The notes: generated by a model not told the origin, from the sequence alone. 64,000 nt of DNA from Chrysoporthe austroafricana (GCA_001051155.2 JYIP02000010.1:124001-188000), one strand, 5' to 3'. Positions 22,731 to 35,101 are shown, numbered from the stretch's first letter. Numbers and translations: made by a program.

Positions 22731-24822
22731 ATGCAGCGAGCCACGGCTGTGCTCTTTATTACAGGCCTGGCACTCACGCCTAGCGTGAGGTGTCAGTCGT
22801 CTGCTGCGATTGACTCGTTCATTCCGCAGCGGATGGCATGTCCGGATGATGTACAGATCCGACCCGCTACGGTACGGCCTAGTAATGCCATAACTCCCCA
22901 GGCTGGAGCATCTCATTGACCGGGGCTGCAGAACCTGTCGTCAGAAGAACAATCTTGGAGGGACAAAAGAATGCCGGAGGTCGTAAGCTCTGTCAAGTCT
23001 TACCTGTCCAGAGTGAACATCTCGGGGTTCGATACAGAGACGTATCTCAGCAAGCTCAACGCGACAAATGCTCCTGTTCTCGGCCTCGCTATTTCTGGGG
23101 GCGGAAGCACCTCTGGGATGGGTGGTCTGGGAGTCTGGCAGGCGTTTGATGATCGTTACGAGCCGGCTGTCAGCGCGGGCACCGGTGGCATTAGCCAGCT
23201 TGTCACCTACCTCACCGGACTAAGTGGTGGCGGTTGTATCACAGTCTCAACTCTGTACGTTGGTGCACGCAAAGCCGCTGCACTCTATCTGCTCAAACTC
23301 ATGCTATCACAGAGCCAGCAACCAATACACCACAGTGGAAAACATACGGAAGGCAGTGAACTTCTCCGAGAACTACGAGGTGGGCCCGAACAACAACGTC
23401 TCGGAGTACTTCACCAACCTCTATGAGAATGCTCTCGCAAAGCAAGAAGCAGGGTTTCCGATCTCCATCACAGATATATTCGGGCAATTCTGGCAGATGT
23501 ACCTCCCCGAGTCATGGCAGAACAGCTTGTACTCAGACCTCGCCTCGCAGAATACCTCCTTTTCCAACGGGACGGGGCCAATGCCAATCCTCAACCTCGC
23601 CGAGGTGATTCCAGGCCAATCACCAAACCTGGGCAATCTGTTGTACCCAGGTCGGAACTCTACGAACGGCTTCAACCTGACCGAGTATGAAGTCACGCCG
23701 TTCGAGTTTGGAAGTTGGGTGGGAGGGCGCGTCCAGGGCTTCATGCCAGTCCAGTACCTTGGGAGTGCGATGTCAGCTGGGTCCCCCTCGGGAGTCACCT
23801 GTGTCACTGGGTTCGACAGATTCACATTCCTGCAGGGAGCAACTGCCACCGCGTTCAACTTTTATTTCATCACAGATTTCTTCAACTTTGCGCCCTTTGC
23901 TAAGCGGGCCATGTCTACACTGCGGAACCTTGTAACTCGACAAGACACGGGTGCTCCTGGCGACGTTGTTATCCCACCAGGATGGGACAACGATTTTTTC
24001 GTGCAGTTTGTGAACTCGACGGCTCAAATGTTTGATCAGGACTTCAACGATACCCTCTGGGCCTGGGTACCAAATCCGTTCGAGGATTACAACGAGGAGA
24101 TGGCAAACGTCTCTGATTTGCTTCTAGTTGATGGGAGCGAAGCAGGGGAGACAGATCCCTTGCGGCCGCTCATAATCCCTCAGCGGCAGGTGGATTTCAT
24201 AATTTCGTATGATGCTACACTCGACGCGCGTTACAATTGTACGCAACTTTAAGCTTCCCACCCAGCCCGGCGTTTGAATCTTAACTAACAAGGCCAACCA
24301 GGGAGCAATGGCACCAATCTCATCAACTCAGCCCAGTCCGCTGCGCAAGGAGGCATCCCATTCCCCAAGATCCCCACAGTGGAAACCCTCGTCCTCCGTA
24401 ACTACACTCGACGGCCGATCTTCTTCGGGTGCAACGACAGCGCCGAAACGCCCTTGTTGCTGTGGTTGCCCAACAGCCCGTGGTCTTCCTACTCCAACTA
24501 CAGCTTCCAAATGTCGGCGTTCACCGACACCCAGCTGAACGTGACACTTGAAAATGCCTTCAACCTTGCGACTTACGGCAACGGCAAAGTGTCCGAGGGC
24601 GACGGCTGGTCAACGTGTCTAGCCTGTGCCGCAGTCAAGAAGAGCGTTGCGAGGGTAGGTATGGAGTTGCCGGAGGTCTGTAGCCAATGCTGGACGCGCT
24701 TCTGCTGGGACGGAACGGAGACGAACGGAACAGTGAATGTCGAGGAGGCTTTTGACCTACCGCCTCGTTTGAATCCCAACTTGACGTACTCCGAGTGGCA
24801 GAACACCACATGGAGTATGTGA
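22731..24822 (+). CDS. Secreted lysophospholipase (phospholipase B family)
   Basis: Four exons: 22731-22871, 22932-23254, 23313-24238 and 24302-24822, giving 636 aa, the usual length of fungal phospholipase B. The introns are short (58-63 nt); the last has a TAACTAAC branch point. A signal peptide is likely at 1-19. Residues 102-105 (SGGG) form the oxyanion loop. GLSGG (143-147) carries the expected nucleophile Ser145, but the following residues are GCIT rather than the common SW, a mild deviation. Asp428 in LLLVDGSEAGETDPLRPLI is the likely catalytic Asp. The WSNGTNLI block after the last splice, many N-glycosylation sequons and Cys-rich C-terminal segments (CLACAA, CSQC, FCW) are typical. 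It should hydrolyse acyl chains of lysophospholipids and phospholipids outside the cell or at the wall. No GPI signal is evident. Confidence 0.93.
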
Positions 24823-25428
24823 GTCTAGGTGGTTCAAGGTCTGTAGGACCGACCAGCGACAGGTCGCCGAAACACACGCATCCGCTGGAAAAGCAGTCAT
24901 TCACTTTGTAGTTCTCGAGAACTTGGTGGCTACGAAAAGTCGGCATCAACCCCAGGCAATAAGTACATAGCCGCGCTATAGAAAAGCATGATTTCATTCA
25001 CCGTCTCGCTCGCTGGTGGTCTGCCCTCGTGCCCAATGGAACTAGGTTTTGTCTACCTCCCGCCGACCGTATATCTGAGAGGCTGGGAATAACACAACGC
25101 TCGCAGATAGAAAAAGGCTCTTCCTCCAGGGAAAAGGAGCAGGCGAAAATAGGAAACGAGTCCACACGGAGACAGGCGGAGAGAAAGACCGGGAAGAGGA
25201 AGGGCGGGGAAAGCAACTCCAGTCCGCCTTGGGCACATCATGAATCAAATCCGAATCCCGCAATCCAAACAAGCACCTGAGAAGATAGGATGCGAAAGGG
25301 CGCCTGAATGGCCTTGCTACTACACTTCACCAGCGCCTTGTATCACATCGTATCACGGCCTTGCAGCTTGGCGTGCTCAAGCAGCGTCTTCGTTCTTGGG
25401 ACCATGCCTAGGAGCTTTCTTAAGTTCA
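24823..25428. other. Convergent 3' intergenic region
   Basis: Lies between the 3' ends of the lysophospholipase gene and the small membrane-protein gene. Purine-rich around 25.1-25.2 kb. No supported gene. Confidence 0.5.
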
Positions 25429-25930
25429 CTAGCCAGCGCTCTGGGAAGATACATGCTTGTGACTGAGGAGTATCAGTAAGACTTGCAAGGAGATCCTTAG
25501 CTGATGGGCGCTAGGTCACTCACCTGCTGGCAGCGAAGACGCTACCCCCCACGCCGCCTCCGACCGCAGCGGCAATAACGACAATGATGAAGAACAGAAT
25601 AATGACAAACGTCGACTTGGAGCAGCCGCAGATCATCTTCCGCTTCTTTGCACCCCCGGCGTCTTCCCCCGACTCTACGTCATCGAGTAGGTTGGGAACC
25701 GGCTCGTCGTCGATGTGTATATGCGGACGGCCGTCTAGGACTGGCTTGCGGAACCAAGACGAGCGTGTGTTGGCCGCCATGGGTGGCTGGTCTTCTGATG
25801 AGCGATGTTGTCTTGTGCTCGGGGCTGTCAGTGAGAAAGATGCGGCGGGCGGTTCTCTCGGGGCGGTCTGATCGACCGGGAGATAAGCGGCTTCTTTTGA
25901 ACCTTCCATGATTCGAGATTTGATTGACAT
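25429..25930 (-). CDS. Small single-pass membrane protein, fungal-specific type
   Basis: Two exons, 25930-25524 and 25462-25429, giving 146 aa; the intron has a GTGAGT donor and CAG acceptor, and the last exon adds only about ten residues. Residues 1-100 are hydrophilic and Pro/Ser/Asp-rich. A basic, Cys-containing segment KKRKMICGCSK (95-105) precedes a membrane helix at about 107-124 and a Gly-rich end (AAVGGGVGGS, 121-130). The basic-Cys-helix-GGGVGG arrangement is common among uncharacterised single-pass proteins of filamentous ascomycetes, some of which carry large extracellular domains after it. Here the extracellular part is almost absent, so the gene could be a truncated member or a natural short form. 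The Cys pair could be palmitoylated (inference). Function unknown. Confidence 0.75.
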
Positions 25931-27884
25931 ATTCTCAGATCTGCTCTATAATGATCGACATAAAGGGCTAGCCTGAGATTGGGTTTGAGATTGGGTTTAA
26001 TGCTCGGAATCGAGTTACTAGTCGTCGTGAGCAGAACTTAAAAGGGAAGGCTGTTTAGGTAATTATTTAGAATTATTGGGGTTCTTTATTTGGGCTGAAA
26101 ATAGTCGGCCACAGAGTTCCCTAGTATGTTGAATCAATATCGCCCTAGAATGCCTCATGCTCACGCGCACGACAGGCGCCTTCATTACATATCATGACGG
26201 CCCCATCCCAAGGCCTTAGTGCGCTGCAGATCTGCAGACGGCACAGCCGCGCGCGCAGCCCCAGGCAGGACGACCAGCCGACCACAAAGCGTGCGGCTTA
26301 TCAGGCTGCGCACCAACGAGATCAACAGGGCACGGCGTATTTAGAACACTGCCGTCGGGCGCCAAGACACAAAAAAAGCGCAAGAGAGAGAGAGTTATTG
26401 CACAATGCGGCGCCGTTTCGGCATGTCTCGGGCTGCAAGCGCTGGATGGCTGCTGACCTGCATGGTGGCCGGGCTGAAACAAACATGTCTGTGTGTCACT
26501 GGTTGCTGTTGCATCTCAACGTAGCTTTGCGGAGAATAGGACCCAACATATGGGGCTGAATCTCAGGCTGTGCTTGTGTCCCGCTGAGTACGGGCGTGCC
26601 TCCTCTCTGGATGCTACGACACTAGCTTCAGGAAGTATCGTCAGGGTGCAACTTTTTCCACATCAATGATAATCGCTCCGTGCCTCTATTCCTTGAAGTT
26701 GTGAAGCCATCGAAGCTGCAGGAAGCTGTTGCCGAAATCCTTGACCACAGCTGAGTCTGGAGATTCGCACACTTAATATCGGCAGTTGACATGAAAACTT
26801 GAACATCTCCGAGAGCTATCTTGTTGCCTTTGGGACTTCATGTCATGCGCAGATACATAGGATCCTCAAGCGTTGAATCCAGTGGACTATAGTAATGGAG
26901 CTTATATAAACGCAGCTGTCAGACGCGGGGACAGAAGGGCATCCGAAGGCCATTTCTATCCTCCTAGATTCTAGCAAAGCTTTTAAAAAGCGGTACTGTT
27001 CCAGGTAGTGTTTTTCAATGCAAACTGAATCTCACCCAAGCCGAGGCAGGTATGGAATACTTATGCGCAACGGGAGAGCCTTCATGCGGCAGTTGTGCTT
27101 GCTTGAAATAATTACGTGCTGTGATATAGAACCCTACACCATCAAGAAAGCACGCAGCTGTTAGAAGCGTCTGGGCCGCAGATCAACATGCTTATTGACA
27201 CTTTATAGTATGAAACGCCCATCAGGACCCAAATCCTTCACTAAGATGTATCGTTGTCAGTTCTAGAGACCAGTGCAGACACTTCACTGTCAAATACATT
27301 GTCGTTGCTCGGAAACGACTTCTAGTAATTAGCTGTCTACAGCCGGGCCGTCCTCAGCATTATCAGGCCCCAGCTCGACGAGATATTGAGACCCACCCGC
27401 GACGAGTTCTCCTCGACGTTACCCGGGGACGGAAACAAGCACGATCCACCGTTGACTGAAGATCGGCGGAAAGTTGCATGATACACGCAGAACATTGCTA
27501 AGGGCGTGAGACAGCAGATTGGGGAGAGCAAGAGCTGCGCCAGCTTCGTGCCGTTTGATCATGGGCTGTGAGCGAGAAAAGTGGGCGTTGAGTGGAGAAC
27601 GCCAACATAGCCCCGAGGTTATACAATATTACGTGATACCGACCAGTAGCCTGGCTGCCGGGGGCCACGCCCATTCTGGTGTTGCATAGTTGGGTGATAA
27701 GATGCTGACGAGAGCGTCGGGTTCATTCGTACAGTCTATAACTGAGGAGGGTATCATATATCGTTCTAGATGCGCATCCCAAACGCTAGAAAGCCCATGC
27801 ACCAGTCATCCAAAGCCAGTACGCCTAAACGTTTTATTACACCTTTATGTTCTAAGTCCACACCCCGCCCTTTGATTACCACGG
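25931..27884. other. Intergenic stretch, no supported gene
   Basis: Frames below 125 codons, none with a domain. AT-richer than the neighbouring coding DNA. It separates the small membrane-protein gene from the 3' end of the MFS transporter gene; both are on the minus strand. Confidence 0.5.
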
Positions 27885-29512
27885 TCAGATCTTGACTGCC
27901 ACCTTGGTAAAGCCGACCTGCTTCCCCCTCGCCAGCACGTACGTGACCACACTCGCCGCCATGCAGATCCCGCAGAACAGCTGCAGGCCCAGGTAGCTGC
28001 CGCCCTGGGCCTGCACGATGGCGCCGGCGATGGGGCTGCCCGTCAGCCCGCCGAAGCTCATGACCGCCATGCCGGTGCCCGTGCGGACGCCGATCTGCCG
28101 GATGTCGCTGAGCTGGGCGATAAGGGTGGGCATGATGGACACGAAGCCGCCGGACGAGAAGCCGAAGAGGATGACGAAGACGATGATGGCGGCCGACGAG
28201 CCCGCGGCGGGGATCCAGAGGGCGAGGGTGATGACGGCGGAGAGCGTGGTGATGGCGATCATGACGTTGAAGCGGCCGAACTTGTCGGCGGCGAGGCCGG
28301 GGAGGATACGCCCGAAGATGCTGTCGAGAAACCAGTCAGCAGTGTTCTATTTCCCTTTCCTTTCTTTATTTCGTTTGGAGGAGGGGAAGGGGGGACTGCG
28401 GCGCGAGCTTACCTCACAGCGTTCAGGATCGGAATGAGATACTGGATCAGGTTCTCGCTCATGCCGGCACTCTTCGCCTGCAGCAGGATGTAGTTATACG
28501 GGACGAACATGCCCCAGTAGAACAGGAAGTTCCCGGCCAGCGTCAGGGCGAACGCAGGCTCCGTGAAACCGGCGACGTAGTCCCGCAGGACCAGCGGCTT
28601 GGGGCGGGGCGGCAGCCTGGACTTGACGGTGACGCACGAGACGCTCAGCAGGCCGAGGAAGATGAAGGCGACGGCGCGCATGGTCCAGGGGAAGCCGACC
28701 CTGGGGATGAGCTTCTCGATCATGATGGGCATGAGGAAGCCGCCCAGGGAGGAGCCCGAGACCATGACGCCGAAGGCGACGGCGCGGCGCCGGAAGAACC
28801 AGGACACCACGCTCGTCATGCAGGCGTTGAAGACGGCGGAGGAGGCGATGGCGGCGCAGACGGACTGCGCGAGGAAGAACTGGTAGTACTGGGTGGCGAG
28901 GGAGGTCATCATCAGGCCGAAGATGTACACGACCGTGCCGATGATCAGCATCCACCGCGGGCCGTAGACGTCGAAGACGCGCCCGAAGACGAGCCCGAAG
29001 AAGATCATGGCCCAGACCTCGGTCGCCGTGATCCACGACACCGAGGAGGACGAGTAGGAGGCCAGGGGCCCGGTCTCGTAGTACTGCTGGAACACGCCGA
29101 TGCAGCTGACGAAGCCGAACGTGCAGAACAGCCCGCAGAACCCGCCCAGCACCACGGACCACGCCTGCAGGCCGCCGTCGGGGAAGTCGGAGGGATGCAA
29201 GCCGGAGCCGGGCGGAGGCCCACCGGCGGGGTCGGCGGCGGCGGGGGCGTCATTCCCTCTGTGGGCCTTCTCCTCGTCTATGTCGGCCTCGGCGACGTCC
29301 TCCGGCTCCGCGATGATGTTTGCCAGTGTCTCTGTGTTCTGCGAGGGGATGCGCTCCAGCGAGGGCCGGGTGGACTCGTACGGCGCCTGGTCAGCCTTCT
29401 CGGGGTCGCGTGCCCGCGCTGCGGCGGCGTCATTGCCATTGTGAGCTGGCGTTTGCCTGGGCTCGTCCAGTGCTGTGGACGAGTCCGAGTGTGCGCTGGC
29501 CGAACCAGGCAT
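27885..29512 (-). CDS. MFS transporter, monocarboxylate (MCT/Mch) type
   Basis: Two exons, 29512-28413 and 28320-27885, giving 511 aa; the 92-nt intron has GTAAGC and CAG borders. A long cytosolic N-terminus (1-110, acidic and Pro/Ser-rich) is followed by the hallmark [17 protein letters not shown] entry into helix 1, as in fungal SLC16-like carriers (yeast Mch family). Twelve membrane helices can be traced. The loop [13 protein letters not shown] is the MFS motif A equivalent between helices 2 and 3, and the second half starts at [16 protein letters not shown]. Known relatives import riboflavin, monocarboxylates or metabolites, so the substrate cannot be named. The extra basic loop RLPPRPKP lies between helices 6 and 7. 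No regulator or enzyme gene is adjacent. Confidence 0.92.
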
Positions 29513-30941
29513 GTTGAGGCCTGGCGTGCTGGGCGCTATGAGACAGGTCTTATATTAAAGCCAACCGGGGAGCCCTGATCGGGTAGTCAGCCGGGGAACA
29601 GAAGGGTTGGCCGCCGGTGAGAGGCCAGCCAACGTCGAATCGTCCTCTGCAGACGATCGAGTATGCCAAGTGGCGTAGGGCAATGCTGTGTGGCTGCTGA
29701 TCGCCAGTTGAAGAGGCGGGACACAAAGGTTTATGTTGAACCACCAGACAGCAGGACTTATAACTGCAGCATATGACGACGACCCAGACGAGAAGGGGGG
29801 ATCCAGGGCATCCGCGAAGAGGAGAGCGTGTTGATTTTAATATCTACGGACCCTGCAAGGCCCTGCACGACCCCTAGGCCCAGGAGGTAAGGGTGGTCTC
29901 GGGGACCGGGCTGTAAGCAACTTGATAATACCGAAGAGAAGAAACCCTGCGCTGCCCTGGGGGGGGGGCGGGACATAAGACCAGGCGCTAGAGCTTACTT
30001 CGAACCGAAGTCCCGCGAACTAGATAATGCGATCAGCGCCATAAAGGGCCTGGAGCCACGTGCGAGAGGGCTCGGACTATGCGCGAGGCCATCTGCTGCC
30101 CTGCGGCGCCAGCCAGCCAGCCACTGCCAGCCTGCCTCCGCCATGGGCGCACCGGATATAACCATTGCTGCTTGCGGCGATCCGTGCCCACGTCTCCGAA
30201 CACGTCCACTGACAGGCGCGCAGATAAGGTTCGGGCACCCCTAGGAGCCGTTTGCTTGTCTCCTGGTTCCCGGGAACCCATCAACCCACATCGGAATAGT
30301 CTCATTCCTAAGCAACGGGGATAGGCGGAGCGCGAAAGACGCGAGGCAGGCCGGAAAGCAGACATCAGCGCCAGGCGCCACAAGCCCCATCAGGCTGTCG
30401 ACCGCCCAATAACTGGTGCGCAGCGGCTCAGGAGTCAAGGGCATCGAGTCAGCCCCCGCGCCAGCGCCTGCAATCCTTCTGTCGTCGAGATGAGGTGCTG
30501 AGTGGACACGGCGCCCTGGCGGTGGCAGCTCCGCGGATAATCCGTGTAGGTCCGCGGCCGCAAATCACCGCCCCCGTCCCCGAATACCCCGACTGCTCGA
30601 CCGGCCCCCCGGCTCTGACGTGCGACTGCGACTGAGTCACGCCGGTTGGCATGTCAACTCGGCCGGCCGAGGAGCTCGGAGCATGCCCCTCTCTGCCCAG
30701 TCCATCTATCGAACTTTGTGATGAGCCTGTTGGGGCCCGGGGAAGCCGCGCGGTCGCTCTGCTGCTACGGCGCTGCTGAGGTCGGTCTGGATCGTTCTGC
30801 TGGGGAGGGGATGGCCCGGGCTGCCAGAGATGTGTACATTTTCTACCCGAAGCTCTTTTGGTACATAGTGAAGTACATGGAGCAAGCTCGTTGCTCTGCT
30901 GCTGCGACCTGCAGCTCGGGTCTCTGTCGATACGGGACCGA
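29513..30941. other. Intergenic stretch with poly(G) run, no supported gene
   Basis: Separates the transporter promoter from the 3' end of AIM24. Ten G in a row lie at 29959-29968. The overlapping frames (up to 167 codons) show no domain. Confidence 0.5.
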
Positions 30942-32263
30942 TCACCGCCCAACGAAGTCCTTCAGGTCCTTGGTGTCTTCAAACTGGACCTTCCCATCCT
31001 TTCCCACGCTGGCCACGTGAATGGAAACCGGCTGTTCAGCAGCACTCGCCGGTGTCGACGCAGCAGGGCCCGGCGCGGTGGCGCCCGCGTCTCTCGTCGG
31101 CCTCGCAGCTTGCTCCACGGCCTTGGGCACCACGCCGGCCTCCGCATCCGCAATCTCGTTCACATCGTCCCTCGTCAGCACGTCACTAATCCTGACGCCA
31201 CGGCTGGACATCAGTATGGTCGTCGGGCCCTTGAACTGCAGGAACAGCCTGTCCCCAAAGATCGACCTCCTCGTTGTTGTCCGCAGGCTGAACAGCACCC
31301 TCGCCAGGAACTTGTAGACAGCCGTCTCCTTCATGTCCTTCCAGAACTTGGCCAGCCCCTTCGGCACCAGGCTCTCGGGCAGGGCCGGGACGGCCAGCCT
31401 GATCCCGGAACTCTTGAACCGGAAAGGAACGGGGGCGTTCCTGTCCACGCTGTAGGCCACCACGTGGCTTGGGTGCACAACCAGCTCCTCGCCCTCCGCG
31501 AGCGTGACGTCGTATATCTGACCCGGCGCGGCAAGGGCGGCCATCCCGCGGCCGGTGAGGTAGTGGTTGCCCCAGTGCGCAGGCGCCAGCCCGCGCTGGA
31601 TCCTGGGCGTGATGGCCAGGGTGTGGCCGGTCCACGCGAGGAGGGCGTTGCGCTGCGCGACCTGCCAGTCGGTGGTGCCGTCGAGGTGCAGGATCGAGAA
31701 GGTGGTGTTGGGGGACCTGGTAGCGATCAGGGCTGTTATCGGGGAGGTGGAGGAGATGCGCTGGTAGAGGAAGGGCATGCCGAGGAGGGCGTGGCGGAAG
31801 GGGCTGAGGAGGCGAAGGGTGGACTGGGCCTGGATGCGTACTCCGTCAGCCAGGTCGATCTGGGGGAGCAGTTCTTGTCTGTCTGTCTGGAGCTCACTCA
31901 CATTCTGTGCCTTGCCCGCGACCGTCACGAGCGTGCCTCGCCTGGTGTAGAGCCTCTGCGAGGCGGAGAGGGTGACCGAGAGGAGCGAGTAGGGCGAGCC
32001 CAGCACCTCAAATCGAGCGTCTGGCACACATGCCGTCAGTACCAGACCCGCGAGCGCCGTTCTCTCTCCTCCAGAGACGAAATACCTGCTGTGTCCCTGT
32101 AGCCCTGCGAAGACGCGCCGAAGGCATCACCTCCCACCTTGGGCGACTCGGTCGTCGGCGCGGCGCTGATCTGGATCGCGCGACATTGCAGGCAGACGTG
32201 AGACGGTCGTATCCTGCTCAGAGGACGTCGGGCCACTCGTGATAGTGGCAATTGGCCTCGCAT
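30942..32263 (-). CDS. AIM24: AIM24 family mitochondrial protein
   Basis: Two exons, 32263-32086 and 32020-30942, giving 418 aa; the intron (65 nt) has GTATTT and CAG borders. The first exon encodes an Arg-rich, acid-poor leader (MRGQLPLSRVARRPLSRIRP) suited to mitochondrial import. The body, from RFEVLGSPYSLLSVTLSASQ onward, has the beta-rich AIM24 fold: RRGTLVTVAG, LDGTTDWQVAQRNALLAWTGHTL, LTGRGMAALAAPGQIYDVTLAEGEELVVHPSHVVAYS and the GPTTILMSSRGVRI strand. In yeast Aim24 is an inner-membrane protein that supports MICOS and respiratory complex assembly. The C-terminal 60 residues are Ala/Pro-rich and not conserved in type. It is divergent from the kinesin gene with 517 bases between the starts. 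Confidence 0.92.
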
Positions 32264-32780
32264 CGTGCTGGACGAGGTCGTGGGAGTGTCGGGGGCTGAG
32301 GGGGTGACGTCTGTCGAGGTTGTGTCCCGGGAAAAGAAGATTCTCAACCTGCGGGCGCGCTACAATCGTGCAATAGTAGTTAGCTAGGTACGTACAGTAA
32401 GTACTGAGGTGCAGTACGGCGCCCCACCTGCGCCGAGTGACAGGGGGTGCCCCAGCGCACGAGCCACTGGAGCACCCGCCTGAGCTGGCGCCACGCCTGG
32501 ACGGCAGGGGTGCAGGTCCCGTTGCCCTCGCAACCAAAACCTGCTGGAAATATTGACTAGGGGCTCTGCGCTGCAGCAACTCGACGTCTGGCCTCACTCA
32601 AACTGGATCTCAGAGCCTCAACCGACCAACCCGACACAACTTCACTTCAGCCCTTTTCGCTTTTTGCTTTTTGCTTTTTTCTTTCTCGCTGGTGGTGCGC
32701 TGCGGCTTCTCGCCCGCACTTCGGTATTTCCTTGTGGGGCCCCTCTGCATGTTCGAATCGCTTGTGCGTTTCTGCCCAGC
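32264..32780. promoter_or_regulatory. Divergent promoter region of AIM24 and the kinesin gene
   Basis: 517 bases separate the two start codons, so the stretch must carry both 5' regions. A repeated CTTTTTG/CTTTTTT pyrimidine stretch lies at about 32657-32690 just before the kinesin start. No gene is seen inside. Confidence 0.5.
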
Positions 32781-35101
32781 ATGTCTGTCCGTGTCGTCGC
32801 GAGGATACGGCCGCTGCTCGACGAGGAGCTCGAGCGGGACGTGGTCGTCCACGCCGACCGCAAGGATGGCAGCCAGAAGGCGAATATCGTCAAGATCCCG
32901 AACCCGAAGAACGAGGCCGAGGAGTTCTCCTTCGCCTTCAACGGGGTGTACGACCAGGAGACCACGCAGGAGGAGCTATTTACCGCAGAGGGTGCGTATG
33001 ACCATACCAGACAGCTTGTGGGGCTGGGCGGCCGGGCGAACTGCGCTGACGATGTCCTGCAGTCTCGCCGCATCTGAAGGCGCTCTTCCAGGGTCTCGAC
33101 GTCACGATATTCGCATACGGTGTCACCGGCACAGGCAAGACGCACACGATGCGCGGCGGGCTGAAGCTGGCCGACAGGGGCGTCATCCCACGCCTGCTGA
33201 GCAACGTGTTCAGGCGGGGGAAGAAGATCGCCAAGGACTCGGACGGCGAGACGACGGTAGATGTGGCGCTCTCATACTACGAGATCTACAACGACAAGGT
33301 TTTCGATCTCATGGAACCTCCCGAGAAGCGAACCCCATCTGGCCTCCCCCTACGAGAGGCGAACGGGAAGACGGTCGTCGTGGGCTTGTCGGAGCGGTCG
33401 TGCCGCGACCTGAAGGACTTCGAGGCGCTGTACATCGAGGCGAACAACAACCGGGTGACGGCCGCCACCAAGCTGAATGCTCACAGCAGTCGCAGCCACG
33501 CCATCCTGCGTGTCAAGGTGACGCAGACGACGGGCGACCAGGTCCTGGAGAGCACCGCGTCCGCCATCGACCTGGCCGGATCCGAGGACAACCGGAGGAC
33601 AGAGAACAACCGGGAGCGGCTGGTCGAGTCCGCTGCGATCAACAAGTCCCTGTTTGTCCTGTCACAGTGCGTCGAGGCGATCTCCCGGGGCGACAAGCGG
33701 ATCCCCTACCGCGAGTCCAAGATGACCCGCATCCTCTCCTTGGGCCAGAACAATGGCATCACGGTCATGATCCTGAACCTCGCGCCCATGCGCAGCTACC
33801 ACCTCGACACGCTGAGCAGCCTGAACGTCAGCTCGCGCGCCAAGCGGATCGAGGTGCGCGAGATCGAGAATGAGATCGTATTCAAGCAGGCCCCGCGCGC
33901 CATGACCCTGGGTGGAGCGAGCATCCAGAGACAGCCTCTGCGCCCTCTAAACAACGCACACAACGTCCATACGGGCACGACCGCTGCGAACAGGGCGAAG
34001 GCTGAGAAGGAGAAGGAGAAGCCGGTAAAGCTGTTCAGCGTGTACGCAGACAAATCCAAGCCTGCCGCAGCCCGTCTAGCCACGACCAGTATCTCATCAC
34101 AGGCGCGCATGTCCGGCCTCAGCAAGCGCAAGTCCGATGCCAATGACGGACGGACCCGGCCCGCAAAGATACTGCGCCCGTCCGCTACCTCCCGTCCCCA
34201 GCCAGTCGGTGCCGCACAGCCTTCTGTGACAATGTCGGCTGCCCAGATCGAAGAGATGGTCGAGCGCAAAGTCCAAGAGATACTCGCCTCCCGAGCAGCG
34301 ACAGACTCGCAGCAGAAGGAGCCAGAGCCGGCGCCTCCCCCACAGCCCGCGCCACTCGAGATCAGCGAGGCGGTGCAGCGGCGCCTGGAGGCCCTCGAGC
34401 GGCGGATTGATGACAACGACGGTGGCAACGCCGGCAGGTCCGAGGGCATGCGGCTTCTACTGCAGGCGCGCAAGCTCAGAGAGAAGGGCGACGACGAAGG
34501 CGCTCTAGGCTGCTACGAGTCTGCTCTGCCGTACTTTCCCGGACAAGTCAAGCTCATGAGCAAGATTGAGAAGTTGAAGGCGAAGATTGCAGGCAAGAAC
34601 AAGGAGATTGATCCTATAGAGCACGCGGAAGAGAATGCGAAACCGGGCGCCGCCCGGAGGAAGGAGACAAGAAAGCACTACAGGGCAGACAGTGACGAAG
34701 ATGCTAATGACGCGGACTACAACGCATCCGAGGCCGATGGAGACGAGAGCTACGTTGACGTTCCAGCCGTCAAGAGCAAATCGAAGTCCTCGAAGGCCTC
34801 CAGAGCCCGCACCGCCGCTCCTCGCCCGTACCTGCCGACGCCAGAGGACAGCTTCGAGAACAGGGCCGGCGCGGCGGGTCCCCCGACGCCCCGTACGCAG
34901 AAGCTGCTCGACATCGTCAACTCGCGCGACGTGGACCTGATCAAGGGCCTGCATGGCTTTGGGGCCAAGAAGGCGAGGGATGTCGTCGAGCGGCTCGGGG
35001 GGTACGATGAGGCCAAGATCGTGTCGTTTGAGCAGCTGAGGAGCGTGCCTGGATTCGGCGGCAAGACACTGCAGAGGGCGTGGGAGGGGATCGAGTGCTG
35101 A
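32781..35101 (+). CDS. Kinesin-10 (KIF22/Kid-like) motor with C-terminal helix-hairpin-helix
   Basis: Two exons, 32781-32991 and 33063-35101, giving 749 aa. The motor begins at once (SVRVVARIRPLLDEE) and spans about 1-335. The P-loop is GVTGTGKT (90-97), switch I is SSRSH (212-216), switch II is DLAGSE (240-245), and the neck side follows LNVSSRAKRIEVREIENE. Residues 345-560 are polar and basic with short coiled-coil segments (IEEMVERKVQEIL; LEALERRIDDN). Residues about 470-520 contain an LRQKGD/YESAL-like helical pair. The C-terminus (about 681-749) holds a helix-hairpin-helix DNA-binding module: GLHGFGAKKARDVVERLGG and SVPGFGGKTLQRAW. This combination is typical of chromokinesins of the kinesin-10 class, which push chromosome arms in mitosis. 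The region around 620-660 is a basic linker. Confidence 0.93.

Noticed and set aside
27337..27531. 64-codon minus frame with mixed hydrophobic composition
   Set aside because: Too short and without a recognisable partner exon. It could be a gene relic, but the sequence does not support a call.
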